A stretch of DNA of 64,000 bases from Enterobacter cloacae (GTDB lineage Bacteria > Pseudomonadota > Gammaproteobacteria > Enterobacterales > Enterobacteriaceae): positions 1,364,001 through 1,428,000 of the forward strand of contig AP022133.1 of NCBI GenBank assembly GCA_014169315.1. The letters are read 5' to 3'. A model generated the notes under the pieces. The model did not search any database, had not been told where the DNA came from, and saw only the letters and a program-made list of their open reading frames with translations. Position numbers and translations under genes: made by a program. Shown here piece after piece: positions 1-10,259 of this stretch (positions are counted from its first letter, which is position 1; each line of letters begins with the position of its first letter).

Positions 1-219
1 ACCACTATCGATGTTTTGATCGCAGTTTCCCGCCACATGCACTGTCTGTTCCGAACCGGGAATGATCGCCCCTACAGCCAGCGTTGTGGAGACCGAAATC
101 GAGGCGACGTTAATCATTTTCGGCATATCCGGAGTGGTACAGGTCGCTTTCGCATGCGGCATAAATAACGCTGCAGTTCCCAGAATCAGTAAAAAAAAGC
201 ATTGCTTAATCAATTGCAT
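1..219 (-). CDS. Fimbrial tip subunit/adhesin, N-terminal part (cut by window start)
   Basis: The reading frame runs leftward from an ATG at 217-219 and is still open at position 1, so only the first 73 codons are present. They encode a signal peptide (MQLIKQCFFLLILGTAALF, ending near the sequence HAKA) followed by a mature start TCTTPDMPKM with an early cysteine, as in minor or tip fimbrial subunits. It begins 22 bp after the usher stop on the same strand, the usual place for a minor subunit or adhesin in a chaperone-usher operon. Whether it is a two-domain lectin adhesin or a short minor pilin cannot be told because the rest lies outside the window. Confidence 0.75.
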   Translation of the reverse strand, partial: MQLIKQCFFLLILGTAALFMPHAKATCTTPDMPKMINVASISVSTTLAVGAIIPGSEQTVHVAGNCDQNIDSG

Positions 220-241
220 AATATTTAGCCTGAACGGTGGA

Positions 242-2785
242 TCACTGACACTGCGCGGCAGCATTAATGATGCTGGTTTTATCTTTCTCATCCGTTAGCG
301 CGTATTCAGCGACGCAATGCTCGCTGGCACCTTGTCCCCAGTTAACGGAGAGTTTTCCGTGCTGAGGTAAACCGGAGAGGTAAGTCTGGCCGTCGTTGCC
401 AACAATAAACTCGCTGTCCTTATCGTCGGTGGTGACCGTTGCGCCAAAGGGCAGCGGTTTACCGTTTTGCGTCAACGTCATCAGTACCCGACGCCCCACG
501 CGAGTGTTGAAGCTGGCCCGCACCACGGCACCGCGTGTTGGGGTAACAATCTGCGCGGCGTGGGTCACGTCGGCATCGTCTGGTAGCGTTTCAGTATCCA
601 GCGCAATGGTGTTATGACGATAGGCTGTGACAAATGGCACGACGGTATAGCCACGGAAATCGGTCTCGACGCCCGTCTGGTTGGTGATATGGGTACCATG
701 TGTACCGGGTGCTTTCACCAGGGCGATGGTTTCCCCAAGCGGCTGGCTTAGCGTGATACCGTTGGCATGTGCCACAACGCCACCCTGCAGACCCATGTTG
801 ACGGTACGCTGATATTTATCCTGACTGATGCCACCACTCACTTCGCCATAGGTGGCCTTATAGTCGGCATTCATGCTGGTGGAGCTACCGCTGCCGGTTG
901 TGCTCAGCCCTTCCTGAATATTCCAGTTAAGATTGTCTTCCTGCAGGGCCGTGCCATTCAGGCCAATGTTCTGCGTGGTACCCTCTTTGGTGTTGTTCAG
1001 GTTGTACGTCGCCCAGGTGTTGTGCATCCAGTGATCCAGCGGTACGGAGACACTCAGGGAAAGCTGGTTGTCGTTGGTGACGGACTCCCCATCTTCATCG
1101 CTGTCGTTAGTATTCTTGTTCATGCTGTAGCTCAGGCTGTAGCTCACGCCGTGCCAGCTGTTGTTGTAGCTGACGCTCATGGAGGTCATGTCCTGGCTCT
1201 GGCTCCAGTAGGTCTCTTTGACCAGGCTTAGCGTCACCGATCCCCAGCCTTCACCAAGCGTCTGGTCGATGGTGGCCTCTGTGCGCGCGCGACGCTGCTG
1301 GGGGGCAGACCAGTCGTCTGAGCGGGTGTACGACTCCATCGTGTCTTCCAGGGTATAGAAACCTTTGCTGTTATAGCGATAGCCCGCCAGAGAGAAGTTG
1401 GTGCCAGACCCTGCGAAATCTTTGCTGTAACGTACGCGCCAGGACTGACCTTTACTGGCCTGCTGCTTTTTCAGCAAGGCTTTTGCACGCGTAACGTCGA
1501 TTGAAAAAGCGCCAAGATCGCCCATGTTTTTACCGGCACCGATGGCCTGCGACTGGTAATGGCTGCTCTGCTGCACGCCGCCATAGGCCGTAAAACCGTA
1601 GGGTAAACCATAGATAGCGCTGCCCTGGGCGAACGGAGTTTTCTCTACGTCGCTGTCGTACGAGCGATAACGACCGGCAGTGACGCTATAGCGCAGGTTA
1701 TGTTCACGTTGCAGCACCGGTACGGAGGCGTAGGGCACCACGAAATGGCTTTCGCTACCGTCGGTTTCTTTCACCGTCACCTGAAGGTCGCCGCTGCTGC
1801 CGGTTGGGTAGAGATCGTTAATTTCAAATGCCCCGGGAGCCACGGTATTTTGATAAATGATGTAACCGTTCTGACGCACCATCACCAGCGCATTACTGTG
1901 TGCGGTACCGCGAATAATCGGCGCGTAGCCTTTCTCGCTGTCCGGGAGCATGTCGCTGTCGGAATTAAGCTGTACGCCGGTGTAGGGTACGCTGTCAAAA
2001 ACGTCAGCCGGAGAAGAGCTTTGCCCGACCGTCAAACTGCTTTTCATCGCCGCAATATCGCGCTGGGCGTAGGTATAAACGGACGAGAACTTTTGCTCTT
2101 CTTCTTTACCCGTGGTGCTGCGGTTCCATGTCGAGTAATTTCTCAGCCGCCATGCGCCAATGTTAAGGCCAGGCCGGAGATTCACATACTGGCTGCTGGT
2201 ATCTTCCTCACCCTGCTGACGCGCATGGCTTTGGCTTGCTGTCGCACTGTAATTGAGCAGTCCGGCAGTGATCCCTTCATCGAACTCTTTTGGGTCAATA
2301 TAGCCACGTGGAACTTTACCCAGTGCGATTTGTGGAATGCTAAGCAGTAACTGCTGGTTACGAACATGAAAGGTGGCGGACGCCCCTGGGATCGCGTTTA
2401 AGTCTGCGCACTGGCCTTTGGCGATTAACCGGGGGTACTTTTTGATTTTAATTCCGAGACTTTTTAACTCATCCGAAGTAAAGCAAGGCTGGAGTGAATT
2501 ATTTCCGCTACTGTCCTTTCGTAATCTAAATGTGACATTGCGCGTGTCAATTTTATTATTATTGATAAAGACCGAAACCTGATATTTCCCTGGTGCTTGT
2601 CCCGGGCCTTTCTCATAAACAGACAGATCGGTCCTGGTCTGTTGAGGATTGTCAATATCCAGTAATGCCGGGTTAAAATAATCATCAGCCTGGACTTGCG
2701 ATGCAAAGATAGCCATTGCCAGCACCCACAACAGGAGCAGCAATGAGAATATCTGGCAAGTGCAAGGCTTGTTATTGCTATACAT
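242..2785 (-). CDS. Outer membrane fimbrial usher (FimD/PapC family)
   Basis: 847 residues, the normal size for a chaperone-usher pathway usher, which forms the outer-membrane pore that recruits chaperone-subunit complexes and assembles the pilus. A hydrophobic signal segment (about residues 12-33) precedes the mature N-terminal domain (DDYFNPALLDID). The middle contains beta-barrel and plug-type sequence typical of ushers, such as the ITAGLLNYSATASQ and GYAPIIRGTAHSNA regions. The C-terminal domain ends with a cysteine pair (EHCVAEYA and AAQCQ). It lies 31 bp after the chaperone gene and 22 bp before the next subunit gene, so the four genes read as one operon. Not assigned to a named fimbria. 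Confidence 0.93.
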   Translation of the reverse strand: MYSNNKPCTCQIFSLLLLLWVLAMAIFASQVQADDYFNPALLDIDNPQQTRTDLSVYEKGPGQAPGKYQVSVFINNNKIDTRNVTFRLRKDSSGNNSLQPCFTSDELKSLGIKIKKYPRLIAKGQCADLNAIPGASATFHVRNQQLLLSIPQIALGKVPRGYIDPKEFDEGITAGLLNYSATASQSHARQQGEEDTSSQYVNLRPGLNIGAWRLRNYSTWNRSTTGKEEEQKFSSVYTYAQRDIAAMKSSLTVGQSSSPADVFDSVPYTGVQLNSDSDMLPDSEKGYAPIIRGTAHSNALVMVRQNGYIIYQNTVAPGAFEINDLYPTGSSGDLQVTVKETDGSESHFVVPYASVPVLQREHNLRYSVTAGRYRSYDSDVEKTPFAQGSAIYGLPYGFTAYGGVQQSSHYQSQAIGAGKNMGDLGAFSIDVTRAKALLKKQQASKGQSWRVRYSKDFAGSGTNFSLAGYRYNSKGFYTLEDTMESYTRSDDWSAPQQRRARTEATIDQTLGEGWGSVTLSLVKETYWSQSQDMTSMSVSYNNSWHGVSYSLSYSMNKNTNDSDEDGESVTNDNQLSLSVSVPLDHWMHNTWATYNLNNTKEGTTQNIGLNGTALQEDNLNWNIQEGLSTTGSGSSTSMNADYKATYGEVSGGISQDKYQRTVNMGLQGGVVAHANGITLSQPLGETIALVKAPGTHGTHITNQTGVETDFRGYTVVPFVTAYRHNTIALDTETLPDDADVTHAAQIVTPTRGAVVRASFNTRVGRRVLMTLTQNGKPLPFGATVTTDDKDSEFIVGNDGQTYLSGLPQHGKLSVNWGQGASEHCVAEYALTDEKDKTSIINAAAQCQ

Positions 2786-2816
2786 GATTATTTAACATTA
2801 CCGGCTTACAGAGTGA

Positions 2817-3491
2817 TTAATGGAGTGATGTAGACCAGGTGTGGCTGATGCTGCCGTAATCGGTAATAATTGACCATGCGACGGTATTCCCACCCATATT
2901 CGCTGGAAGGGGAAAATGTGTTTCTGTCTTCGGGACGGCCCAGGTTGCTTTTTTCACTTTTTGTCCATTCAGCGTGACGCTCTGGAAGTTCATATAAAAA
3001 GGCGTTGGGTTATTGACCACCAGATCATTGCCTTCGCGATGCCATTCCAGTTTATCTGCCACATCTTCCGGCTTACCCTGAATCGAGGAGGGGCGATACA
3101 ACAATTTAATGCGGGTGTTGATGGCGATTTGCAGGGTATTCATCCCTTCAACATGTTTTGAAGAGGGAATGGCTTTGATATTTAACCAGTACAGCGACTC
3201 GCGATCTTCCGGTAAATTCCCACCTGTACGCACAACGCGCAAAACATTATCTTCTTTTGCATCCAGACGAAACAGAGGCGGAGTAATCAGAAAGGGGGCT
3301 TTGGCCCGGTTTTTACCACCAGAATCAACCCAGGACTGCACCAGATAATCCGTTGTATCTGGGTTTGAAAGACCAAGAGATGATTCCTTTTTATCTCCCT
3401 GGTAAACCAGCCGTGTGCCATTGATAATGACACCTGCATGTGCAGTGGCTGCGACCAGTAAAAGAGTACTCAGTAAATAACCGTGACGCAT
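2817..3491 (-). CDS. Periplasmic fimbrial chaperone (PapD/FimC family)
   Basis: 224 residues with a signal peptide (MRHGYLLSTLLLVAATAHA) and two immunoglobulin-like domains. The N-terminal domain begins GVIINGTRLVYQGDKKE, containing the G1/A1 edge and the lysine/arginine expected to anchor subunit C-termini. A conserved LYWLNIKAIP strand near residue 100 and the following IKLLYRP segment are hallmarks of the family. These chaperones hold pilin subunits by donor-strand complementation and deliver them to the usher encoded just downstream (31 bp gap). The gene lies between the major pilin and the usher, the classical order. Confidence 0.95.
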   Translation of the reverse strand: MRHGYLLSTLLLVAATAHAGVIINGTRLVYQGDKKESSLGLSNPDTTDYLVQSWVDSGGKNRAKAPFLITPPLFRLDAKEDNVLRVVRTGGNLPEDRESLYWLNIKAIPSSKHVEGMNTLQIAINTRIKLLYRPSSIQGKPEDVADKLEWHREGNDLVVNNPTPFYMNFQSVTLNGQKVKKATWAVPKTETHFPLPANMGGNTVAWSIITDYGSISHTWSTSLH

Positions 3492-3559
3492 AAATATTTC
3501 TCAAAAAAAATAAGAGATATCAGCCCCTGAACAGCGCTAATATCTCTGAATTGATAATA

Positions 3560-4096
3560 TCAGTTATAAATGACGGTGAAGGTTGAAACAGAGTTAGCCG
3601 GGCCAGCAGTCACTGCAGCCTGAGTCTGAATATAACGCGCACCGAACTCCAGATTATTGACAGTCGTACCTGACGCTAACGGATATTGCTGGGAAGGTGT
3701 ATATAAACTCACTGGCTGCTCTGCTGAATCAACCAACTGAATAGCAACACCTGTTGCCGCATCCACATCTGGCGATAATGCCAGAGTAGAATTATTGTTA
3801 GCATCTGGTGTACCACCAAAATTAATGGCAGCAGATGTCACCGTTTCCGGACAATTTGTTAACTGGATATCAAACTTCGTTAATGTGCTGGTGGAGCCTG
3901 CGCCGGTAAATACCGTTTTAGATACTTTGCCAAGCTGGACATTCAGCGGATTACTTAACCCATTAACGACCTGACATGCGGAATCAATGATTTCGCCAGT
4001 AAAGTTAATTTGACCTTCACCATTTGTTGCCGCAAATGCAGATGCAGAACATCCCACCGTTGCAGCGATAAATAACCCTAAAGCGACCTTGTTCAT
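3560..4096 (-). CDS. Major fimbrial subunit (type 1 pilin-like, FimA family)
   Basis: 178 residues with a signal peptide (MNKVALGLFIAATVGCSASAFA). The mature protein starts ATNGEGQINFTGEIIDSACQV, matching type 1 pilins with the first cysteine of the disulfide; the second is in QLTNCPETV. It ends FTVIYN, the aromatic beta-zipper end that binds the chaperone. It is the first gene of the minus-strand fimbrial operon and is separated from the chaperone by 68 bp, which is common because pilin mRNA is often more abundant than the rest. The 248 bp upstream, to ybiB, holds the likely promoter; I saw no fimS-like invertible inverted repeats there. Confidence 0.92.
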   Translation of the reverse strand: MNKVALGLFIAATVGCSASAFAATNGEGQINFTGEIIDSACQVVNGLSNPLNVQLGKVSKTVFTGAGSTSTLTKFDIQLTNCPETVTSAAINFGGTPDANNNSTLALSPDVDAATGVAIQLVDSAEQPVSLYTPSQQYPLASGTTVNNLEFGARYIQTQAAVTAGPANSVSTFTVIYN

Positions 4097-4344
4097 ATTA
4101 AATCCTGGTGTATGTCGGGTGACAACGTTGCCTGGACGTTGTCACCGTTGACGCTCAATGACTTTCCGCTGGTTATTTAATCAAAAAATGCATGTCTAAG
4201 AATCTTCTGTAGAAATCACAAATAATTTAAATTCTGCTTGTGTTTGGCTTTTTCTCATCATTTCAGTGTGTTGATAAAATACTATCGGCCAGGTCTTCAT
4301 CAGGGCTATATTGTTAACAAGATGATGCCGTAAGGAGAGATGTC

Positions 4345-5307
4345 GTGGATTACCGCAAAATTATCAAAGAGGTAGGGCGCGGAAAAAATCATGCCCGCGA
4401 CCTGGACCATGAAACTGCACGTACACTGTATACCCACATGCTGAACGGTGATGTACCCGAGCTGGAGCTGGGCGGCATTCTGATTGCGCTGCGTATCAAG
4501 GGGGAAGGTGAGGCTGAAATGCGAGGCTTTTATGAGGCGATGCAGGCACAAACCCTGCGCTTAACGCCGCCTGTGGCCAAACCGATGCCGATCGTTATTC
4601 CGACCTATAACGGTGCGCGCAAGCTGGCGAACCTGACGCCGCTGTTGGCAATTTTGTTGCACAAGCTCGGGTTCCCGGTGGTGGTGCATGGCGTCAGTGA
4701 AGATCCAACCCGCGTGCTGACGGAGACCATATTTGACATGTTGGGTATCGAACCCACCCTGCATGCCGGACAGGCGCAGGCGAAGCTGGATGGACATCAA
4801 CCGGTCTATATCCCTATCAAAGCGCTTTGCCCGCCGCTGGAAAAGCAGCTGGATATGCGCTGGCGTATGGGCGTGCGTAACAGTGCGCACACGCTGGCGA
4901 AACTGGTGACGCCGTTTGCTGAAGATGCCGCGCTGCGTCTTTCCAGCGTGTCACACCCTGAGTATGTGACCCGCGTCGGGAAATTTTTTGAGGATATCGG
5001 TGGCAGAGCCTTACTGATGCATGGCACGGAAGGGGAGGTGTACGCCAATCCGCTGCGTTGTCCGCAACTGATGCTTATCGATGCTGCGGGCACTCGCGCT
5101 GTGCTTGAGCGTGGGGAAGAGAATACTGACGTCATTCTGCCGCAGGTAAAAGATCCCCACTCAACTGCACAATGGATTGAGCAATGTCTTGCCGGCCATG
5201 TTCCCGTTCCGCACTCGATTAAACTGCAGATGGCTTGCTGCCTGTTGGCCACCGGGGAAGTGGAAACGGTCGAGGCTGGTATGCAGCGTGTAGAACGCGC
5301 GTTTTAG
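4345..5307 (+). CDS. ybiB: YbiB, glycosyl transferase family 3-like DNA/RNA-binding protein
   Basis: 320 residues. The fold family is that of anthranilate phosphoribosyltransferase (TrpD2-like): an N-terminal helical domain (about residues 1-70, with the ELGGILIALRIKGE segment) and a larger domain behind it. The E. coli homologue is known as a nucleic-acid-binding TrpD2 protein linked to the SOS response rather than a biosynthetic enzyme. The start is GTG at 4345, preceded by TAAGGAGAG; an ATG at 4340 is in another frame. In E. coli this gene follows dinG; here the fimbrial operon stands divergently upstream instead. Confidence 0.93.
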   Translation: MDYRKIIKEVGRGKNHARDLDHETARTLYTHMLNGDVPELELGGILIALRIKGEGEAEMRGFYEAMQAQTLRLTPPVAKPMPIVIPTYNGARKLANLTPLLAILLHKLGFPVVVHGVSEDPTRVLTETIFDMLGIEPTLHAGQAQAKLDGHQPVYIPIKALCPPLEKQLDMRWRMGVRNSAHTLAKLVTPFAEDAALRLSSVSHPEYVTRVGKFFEDIGGRALLMHGTEGEVYANPLRCPQLMLIDAAGTRAVLERGEENTDVILPQVKDPHSTAQWIEQCLAGHVPVPHSIKLQMACCLLATGEVETVEAGMQRVERAF

Positions 5308-5309
5308 GC

Positions 5310-5341
5310 AAAAAAAAAAGCCCGTCCAGTGGCGGACGGGC
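5310..5341 (-). terminator. Rho-independent terminator for ybiJ
   Basis: On the minus strand an 8-bp stem (GCCCGTCC/GGACGGGC, 5320-5327 with 5334-5341) is followed by a run of ten T. It ends leftward transcription from ybiJ, just after the convergent ybiB stop. Confidence 0.85.
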
Positions 5342-5423
5342 AAGCAAGGGTAACAAACAGGGTCAATGAGGGTTGGAGCATCTCACCAGAGGGTTCGGTG
5401 AGGGTGGAGCATAATGCGTTCGG

Positions 5424-5684
5424 TTATTTATAGATAACCGCGGTACCGCTCAGCTTGTTGCCGTTGTTTGCGGAAGTGATGGTATAACCACTTGCACCCG
5501 CAGCCGCGGCTTTCTCAGCCAGTTTGGCTTCCAGACCGTCCAGCGTGGTTGCGCCTTCTGCACTCACCACACCGATTTTATTCATGCTCTGCGCCTGGGC
5601 AGAAGAGACAGGCTCTGCAGCGAATACGCCAAAAGAAAGAGCAGACAGGGCAACAGCAGCAACAGCATATTTGATGGTTTTCAT
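5424..5684 (-). CDS. ybiJ: YbiJ, small periplasmic DUF1471 (YhcN/BhsA-like) protein
   Basis: 86 residues from the ATG at 5682-5684 (a longer open frame upstream has no support). The signal peptide is MKTIKYAVAAVALSALSFGV ending FAAEP. The mature part has the DUF1471 pattern: GVVSAEGATTLDGLEAKL, EKAAAAGASGYTITSA and a C-terminal GTAVIYK. Members of this family are small periplasmic or exported proteins induced by stress and linked to biofilm traits; the exact role of YbiJ is unknown. A paralogue of the same family (mcbA) lies about 650 bp upstream on the same strand, as in E. coli. Confidence 0.9.
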   Translation of the reverse strand: MKTIKYAVAAVALSALSFGVFAAEPVSSAQAQSMNKIGVVSAEGATTLDGLEAKLAEKAAAAGASGYTITSANNGNKLSGTAVIYK

Positions 5685-5966
5685 TGTTAATCTCTCGCAG
5701 GTTTCTGTTAGGGGACGGTGTTCCGTCGATGTGATGAGTATCACGCTTTTTTTCACCAGAGAAAATCGAAGAGAATTGACGTGGTCGGTCAAAAAAACTG
5801 AATGACAAATAACTTATTGAATATTAATAAATTCAGGAGGGTAATTTACACTTCTTGTTGCTGCACTTTACAGAGCGATGGAGAAGGGCACATTTTGCTA
5901 CGTGTTCAGCTAAAAATCGTGAGCGTAAAGGAAACAACTCAGAGGGTTTACTTAGGTAAAGGAAAG

Positions 5967-6233
5967 TCAACGTAACTGGCTGTCCTTTGAACCTCTGTGA
6001 TTATATCCCGCATATGATGAGTTTTTTGAATCTTTATCCTGTTGGCGGGCAATGCATAACCGCACGCCAGGAATGGCTTTACGGCGAGCCTCCGGGATAG
6101 GATCTCCGCATTCCTCACATTCATATAAACTTTCGCCGTGTGGTATTTCACCACGAGCGCGAGCAACTGCATCTTCAATTGTACTGTTGATTTGTTCGTT
6201 AACGGCGTCGTCATTTGCCCAACCGGAAGCCAT
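5967..6233 (-). CDS. ybiI: YbiI, DksA/TraR-type zinc-finger protein with one cysteine missing
   Basis: 88 residues, the length of E. coli YbiI, beginning MASGWANDDAVNEQINSTIE and ending GYNHRGSKDSQLR. The family has a C4 zinc finger, CxxC-(17)-CxxC. Here Cys39 and Cys42 (ECEEC) and Cys60 (RLC) are present, but the fourth position is Arg63 (LCIARQQ); E. coli has LCIHCQQ, from memory. A single TGC to CGC change would explain it. The finger may bind zinc poorly or with another ligand. The role of the family member is not known; DksA relatives act at the RNA polymerase secondary channel. The neighbours ybiX and fiu found beside it in E. coli are absent here. Confidence 0.88.
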   Translation of the reverse strand: MASGWANDDAVNEQINSTIEDAVARARGEIPHGESLYECEECGDPIPEARRKAIPGVRLCIARQQDKDSKNSSYAGYNHRGSKDSQLR

Positions 6234-6340
6234 TGCATCCTCCTGTGTAAGTCAGATGGGATTAAAAATTATACAACCGGGGAGCGAGAAAAGAGAAACT
6301 GCATCTGGCAGGCAGATGCAGTCTGATGGCAGGAAGGCGC

Positions 6341-6607
6341 TTATTTATAGATAGTGGCGGTACCATACATATGGTTATCCCCTCCGGCGGAGTTCACCAC
6401 AAATCCTTTCGCACCCTGCTCACGTGCTTTTTCAGCCAGCTTATCCTGTAGGTCGTCAAGGTTGCTCGCATTGCTGACAGAAACCGAGCCTGCAGGTCGC
6501 AATTGACTGGTATCCGTGCTGTTTGTCAGAGACTGAACTGACCAGGCGGAGAATGATACTGTTGCAAGTGCACCAGCGATAACAACAAGGGTCAGATACT
6601 TTTTCAT
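6341..6607 (-). CDS. mcbA: McbA-like periplasmic DUF1471 protein
   Basis: 88 residues from ATG 6605-6607, preceded by TGAGGA with seven bases between; the in-frame GTG at 6613 is too near that ribosome site. The signal peptide is MKKYLTLVVIAGALATVSFSAW. The mature region shows the family pattern: LRPAGSVSVSNASNLDDL, EKAREQGAKGFVVNSAGG and terminal GTATIYK. E. coli McbA is known from McbR/YncC-regulated biofilm and colanic acid work. It is a paralogue of ybiJ, and the two share the end (G)TA(T/V)IYK. Orthology rests on position next to rlmF and on sequence recalled from E. coli. Confidence 0.88.
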   Translation of the reverse strand: MKKYLTLVVIAGALATVSFSAWSVQSLTNSTDTSQLRPAGSVSVSNASNLDDLQDKLAEKAREQGAKGFVVNSAGGDNHMYGTATIYK

Positions 6608-6849
6608 AATCACATCCTCAGGGGAAACAACGGGTGACTCACCTTAAGTTTAGAAGCCTGGAGAGTGTGATTTAGCGCAAAAATTTGATGATGATCTGCT
6701 TATTTTTTGAACAATAATAGTTGTCAATTTATTGACAGATCATAGACATAGAGGTTGCTGATTTATGGCGTGTTTTTGCGTATTGAACAGAGATATTTAC
6801 CGCTGGGTCTGCAAAGGGTATCTTACGCCGCTGTTTAAAGGAGAATGCC

Positions 6850-7761
6850 ATGACTTCCCAAAAGCCGGGATTGCACCCACGAAATCGCCACCGCAGCCGC
6901 TACGACATGAAGGCGCTGTGCCAAAGCTGTCCTCCGCTGCAGGACTTCATTGTGCAGACGCCTGCCGGTGAACCTTCGGTCAATTTTGCTGACCCGCTGG
7001 CGGTCAAAATGCTGAATAAAGCGCTGCTGGCGCATTTTTACGGTGTCACGCACTGGGATATTCCGGAAGGCTTTCTCTGCCCGCCCGTGCCGGGGCGTGC
7101 CGATTATATCCACCATCTTGCCGATCTCCTGGCAGAAGATCATGACGGCGTGATCCCGCAACAGGCCACCGTGCTGGATATCGGTACCGGGGCGAACCTG
7201 ATTTACCCGTTGATCGGTGTCCATGAATATCACTGGCGCTTTACCGGCAGTGAAATCGGTGCAGAGGCATTTTCCAGCGCGCAGGCGATCGTTAACGCGA
7301 ATGCGGGGCTAAGCCGGGCCATTCGTCTGCGCAGGCAGAAAGAGGCGAATGCCATTTTCAACGGCATTATTCACAAGAATGAACAGTACGATGCCACAAT
7401 GTGCAACCCGCCATTCCATGATTCAGCGGCTGCCGCCCGCGCGGGCAGCGAGCGTAAGCGTCGCAATCTGGGTCAGGATGAAGATGCCGCGCTGAACTTC
7501 GGTGGCCAGCAGCAGGAGCTGTGGTGCGAGGGCGGTGAAGTAGCGTTTATTCTGCGCATGATTGCAGAAAGTAAACCGTTCGGCCGTCAGGTTAAATGGT
7601 TTACAACCCTGGTGTCCCGTGGCGATAACCTGCCGCCACTCTACCGTGCATTGAGCGAAGCTGGCGCGGTGAAAGTGGTGAAGAAAGAGATGGCGCAAGG
7701 CCAGAAACAGAGCCGCTTTATCGCCTGGTCGTTTATGGACGATAACAAACGTCGTAAATAA
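6850..7761 (+). CDS. rlmF: 23S rRNA (adenine(1618)-N(6))-methyltransferase RlmF
   Basis: 303 residues. RlmF methylates N6 of A1618 in 23S rRNA using S-adenosylmethionine. The SAM-binding motif I is [14 protein letters not shown] (about residues 115-128), and the catalytic motif IV is CNPPF (near residue 181) followed by [17 protein letters not shown], which is diagnostic of this enzyme. The start ATG at 6850 has a strong AAGGAG eight bases before it. In E. coli K-12 ybiO lies between this gene and glnQ; here only a terminator does. Confidence 0.95.
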   Translation: MTSQKPGLHPRNRHRSRYDMKALCQSCPPLQDFIVQTPAGEPSVNFADPLAVKMLNKALLAHFYGVTHWDIPEGFLCPPVPGRADYIHHLADLLAEDHDGVIPQQATVLDIGTGANLIYPLIGVHEYHWRFTGSEIGAEAFSSAQAIVNANAGLSRAIRLRRQKEANAIFNGIIHKNEQYDATMCNPPFHDSAAAARAGSERKRRNLGQDEDAALNFGGQQQELWCEGGEVAFILRMIAESKPFGRQVKWFTTLVSRGDNLPPLYRALSEAGAVKVVKKEMAQGQKQSRFIAWSFMDDNKRRK

Positions 7762-7852
7762 TCCGCAGACCGGGGAAGGCGTCGCCACTCTCCGGCTTGT
7801 TCCCCCGGTTTACGGCGGCTGTGTGGTGAACGATACGCCAGAGAACACTCTG

Positions 7853-7893
7853 AAAAAAAAAGCCGGGCTCTGCATTCGCATACCCGGCTTTTT
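7853..7893. terminator. Bidirectional terminator between rlmF and glnQ
   Basis: Inverted repeat AGCCGGG (7861-7867) with CCCGGCT (7883-7889), flanked by a run of A on the left and T on the right, so it can end both rlmF and the glnHPQ transcript. Confidence 0.85.
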
Positions 7894-7907
7894 CGAACGT
7901 TGGCGTA

Positions 7908-8630
7908 TTACGACACGTGCTGCAGGAACTCCTGCAAACGCTGACTTGGCGGGTTTGCAATCAGTTCTTGCGGATTACCGTCTTCCGCGATACGACCTTT
8001 ATCAATAAAGATCAGACGGGAAGCCACCTTCTCAGCAAAGCCGATTTCGTGGGTGACGATAACCATCGTCATTCCTTCCTCTGCCAGATCCTGCATGACT
8101 TTCAGCACTTCGTGGCGCAATTCAGGGTCGAGCGCCGAGGTTGGCTCATCAAACAGCATCATTTTCGGTTTAACTGCCAGCGCACGGGCAATCGCCACAC
8201 GCTGCTGTTGACCACCGGACAGCTCTGAAGGGTAGTGGTGCGCACGTTCTGCCAGGCCAACTTTGGCCAGCAGATCTTTTGCCAGCGCTTCTGCAGCCGC
8301 TTTGTTGGCACCGCGCACGCGCAGTGGGCCAAACATCACGTTTTCCAGCGCCGTGAGGTGCGGGAACAGGTAGAACTGCTGGAACACCATGCCCGCTTCC
8401 TGACGAATCAGACGGTCATCCACTTTCGGGTCATTCACCTTCAGACCATCGACGATCAGATCGCCGCTGGTTATCTCTTCCAGCTTGTTGATGCAGCGCA
8501 GCAGAGTGGACTTACCGGAGCCGGATGGCCCGATAATGACCACCACTTCACCCTGTTTGATGTTCAAATCGATATTGTGCAGCACCTGGGTTGGGCCAAA
8601 GTGCTTGGAAACGTTTTTAAATTCAATCAC
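7908..8630 (-). CDS. glnQ: Glutamine ABC transporter ATP-binding protein GlnQ
   Basis: 240 residues. It is the ATPase of the high-affinity glutamine importer GlnHPQ. The Walker A motif is GPSGSGKST (about residues 34-42), the ABC signature LSGGQQQR (near 137) and Walker [13 protein letters not shown] (near 155), followed by the switch histidine in VTHE. It overlaps the glnP stop by four bases (7908-8630 against 8627-9286), typical of coupled translation. Last gene of the operon. Confidence 0.97.
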   Translation of the reverse strand: MIEFKNVSKHFGPTQVLHNIDLNIKQGEVVVIIGPSGSGKSTLLRCINKLEEITSGDLIVDGLKVNDPKVDDRLIRQEAGMVFQQFYLFPHLTALENVMFGPLRVRGANKAAAEALAKDLLAKVGLAERAHHYPSELSGGQQQRVAIARALAVKPKMMLFDEPTSALDPELRHEVLKVMQDLAEEGMTMVIVTHEIGFAEKVASRLIFIDKGRIAEDGNPQELIANPPSQRLQEFLQHVS

Positions 8631-9286
8631 AGGATTTTCATCCTTCTTTCAAGACGACGCAGAACGAAGCTCAGAACCAGAGTGATGACCAGGTAGACAA
8701 CGGCTACCGCACTCCAGATTTCCAGTGCACGGAAGTTGCCCGCAATAATCTCCTGGCCCTGACGGGTCAGTTCAGCAACGCCGATAACAATGAACAGCGA
8801 CGTATCTTTAATACTGATGATCCATTGGTTACCCAGCGGTGGCAGCATGCGGCGCAGCGCCAGTGGCAGAATAACGTGGCGGATCGTTTCGCGACGGGAC
8901 AGGCCTAATGCCAGACCAGCTTCGCTGAAACCTTTATGAATCGACAGAACGGCACCACGGGTAATTTCCGCGATGTAGGCACCGGAGTTGATCATAATAG
9001 TCACGACGGCGGCACTGAACGGGTCAATGCGCAGGTCAGTAAAGGCCATTGGCAGGGCGAAATAGATGAACATGACCTGGACGACAATAGGGGTGCCGCG
9101 GATCACTTCGATGAAAACCAGTGCGATGTGGTTTGCAATCCAGCCGCCGTAGGTGCGGGCGAAACCGGCGACAAGACCGATAATCAACCCACCAACCAGA
9201 CCGAGGACCGAAATCCACAGGGTCATTTTAGCGCCTTCAAGCAAGATAGGAATGGCAGGCCAGATGGCGCTCCAGTCAAACTGCAT
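8627..9286 (-). CDS. glnP: Glutamine ABC transporter permease GlnP
   Basis: 219 residues, an inner-membrane permease of the polar amino acid (HisM/GlnP) class with about five membrane segments. The EAA loop is seen as [29 protein letters not shown] (about residues 141-169). It partners with GlnQ and the binding protein GlnH. It starts 86 bp after glnH, and that gap holds a hairpin which may lower permease expression relative to the binding protein. Confidence 0.96.
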   Translation of the reverse strand: MQFDWSAIWPAIPILLEGAKMTLWISVLGLVGGLIIGLVAGFARTYGGWIANHIALVFIEVIRGTPIVVQVMFIYFALPMAFTDLRIDPFSAAVVTIMINSGAYIAEITRGAVLSIHKGFSEAGLALGLSRRETIRHVILPLALRRMLPPLGNQWIISIKDTSLFIVIGVAELTRQGQEIIAGNFRALEIWSAVAVVYLVITLVLSFVLRRLERRMKIL

Positions 9287-9326
9287 GATAGTTTCCTGTT
9301 ACTGTTACCGTGTTTCAAAAATATCA

Positions 9327-9344
9327 GGGGCGAAAGGTCGCCCC
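9327..9344 (-). terminator. glnH-glnP intergenic hairpin (partial terminator or mRNA stabiliser)
   Basis: A 7-bp perfect stem GGGGCGA/TCGCCCC with a four-base loop lies directly after glnH with no strong T run. Such structures commonly set a higher level of the periplasmic binding protein than of the downstream permease; here this is inference. Confidence 0.5.
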
Positions 9345-9372
9345 CGAGTGAACATTATTTTTTTAAGAATAA

Positions 9373-10188
<816 letters not shown>

Positions 10189-10259
10189 TTACAAGCCATT
10201 GTTTTTCAAAGGGGATGGTGTCATGCATTGCACAATAAATGTGGCAATGATGTTCTGTT

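Noticed and set aside
4097..4344. Invertible fimbrial switch upstream of the pilin gene
   Set aside because: No pair of inverted repeats of the fimS kind and no recombinase gene seen in the window.
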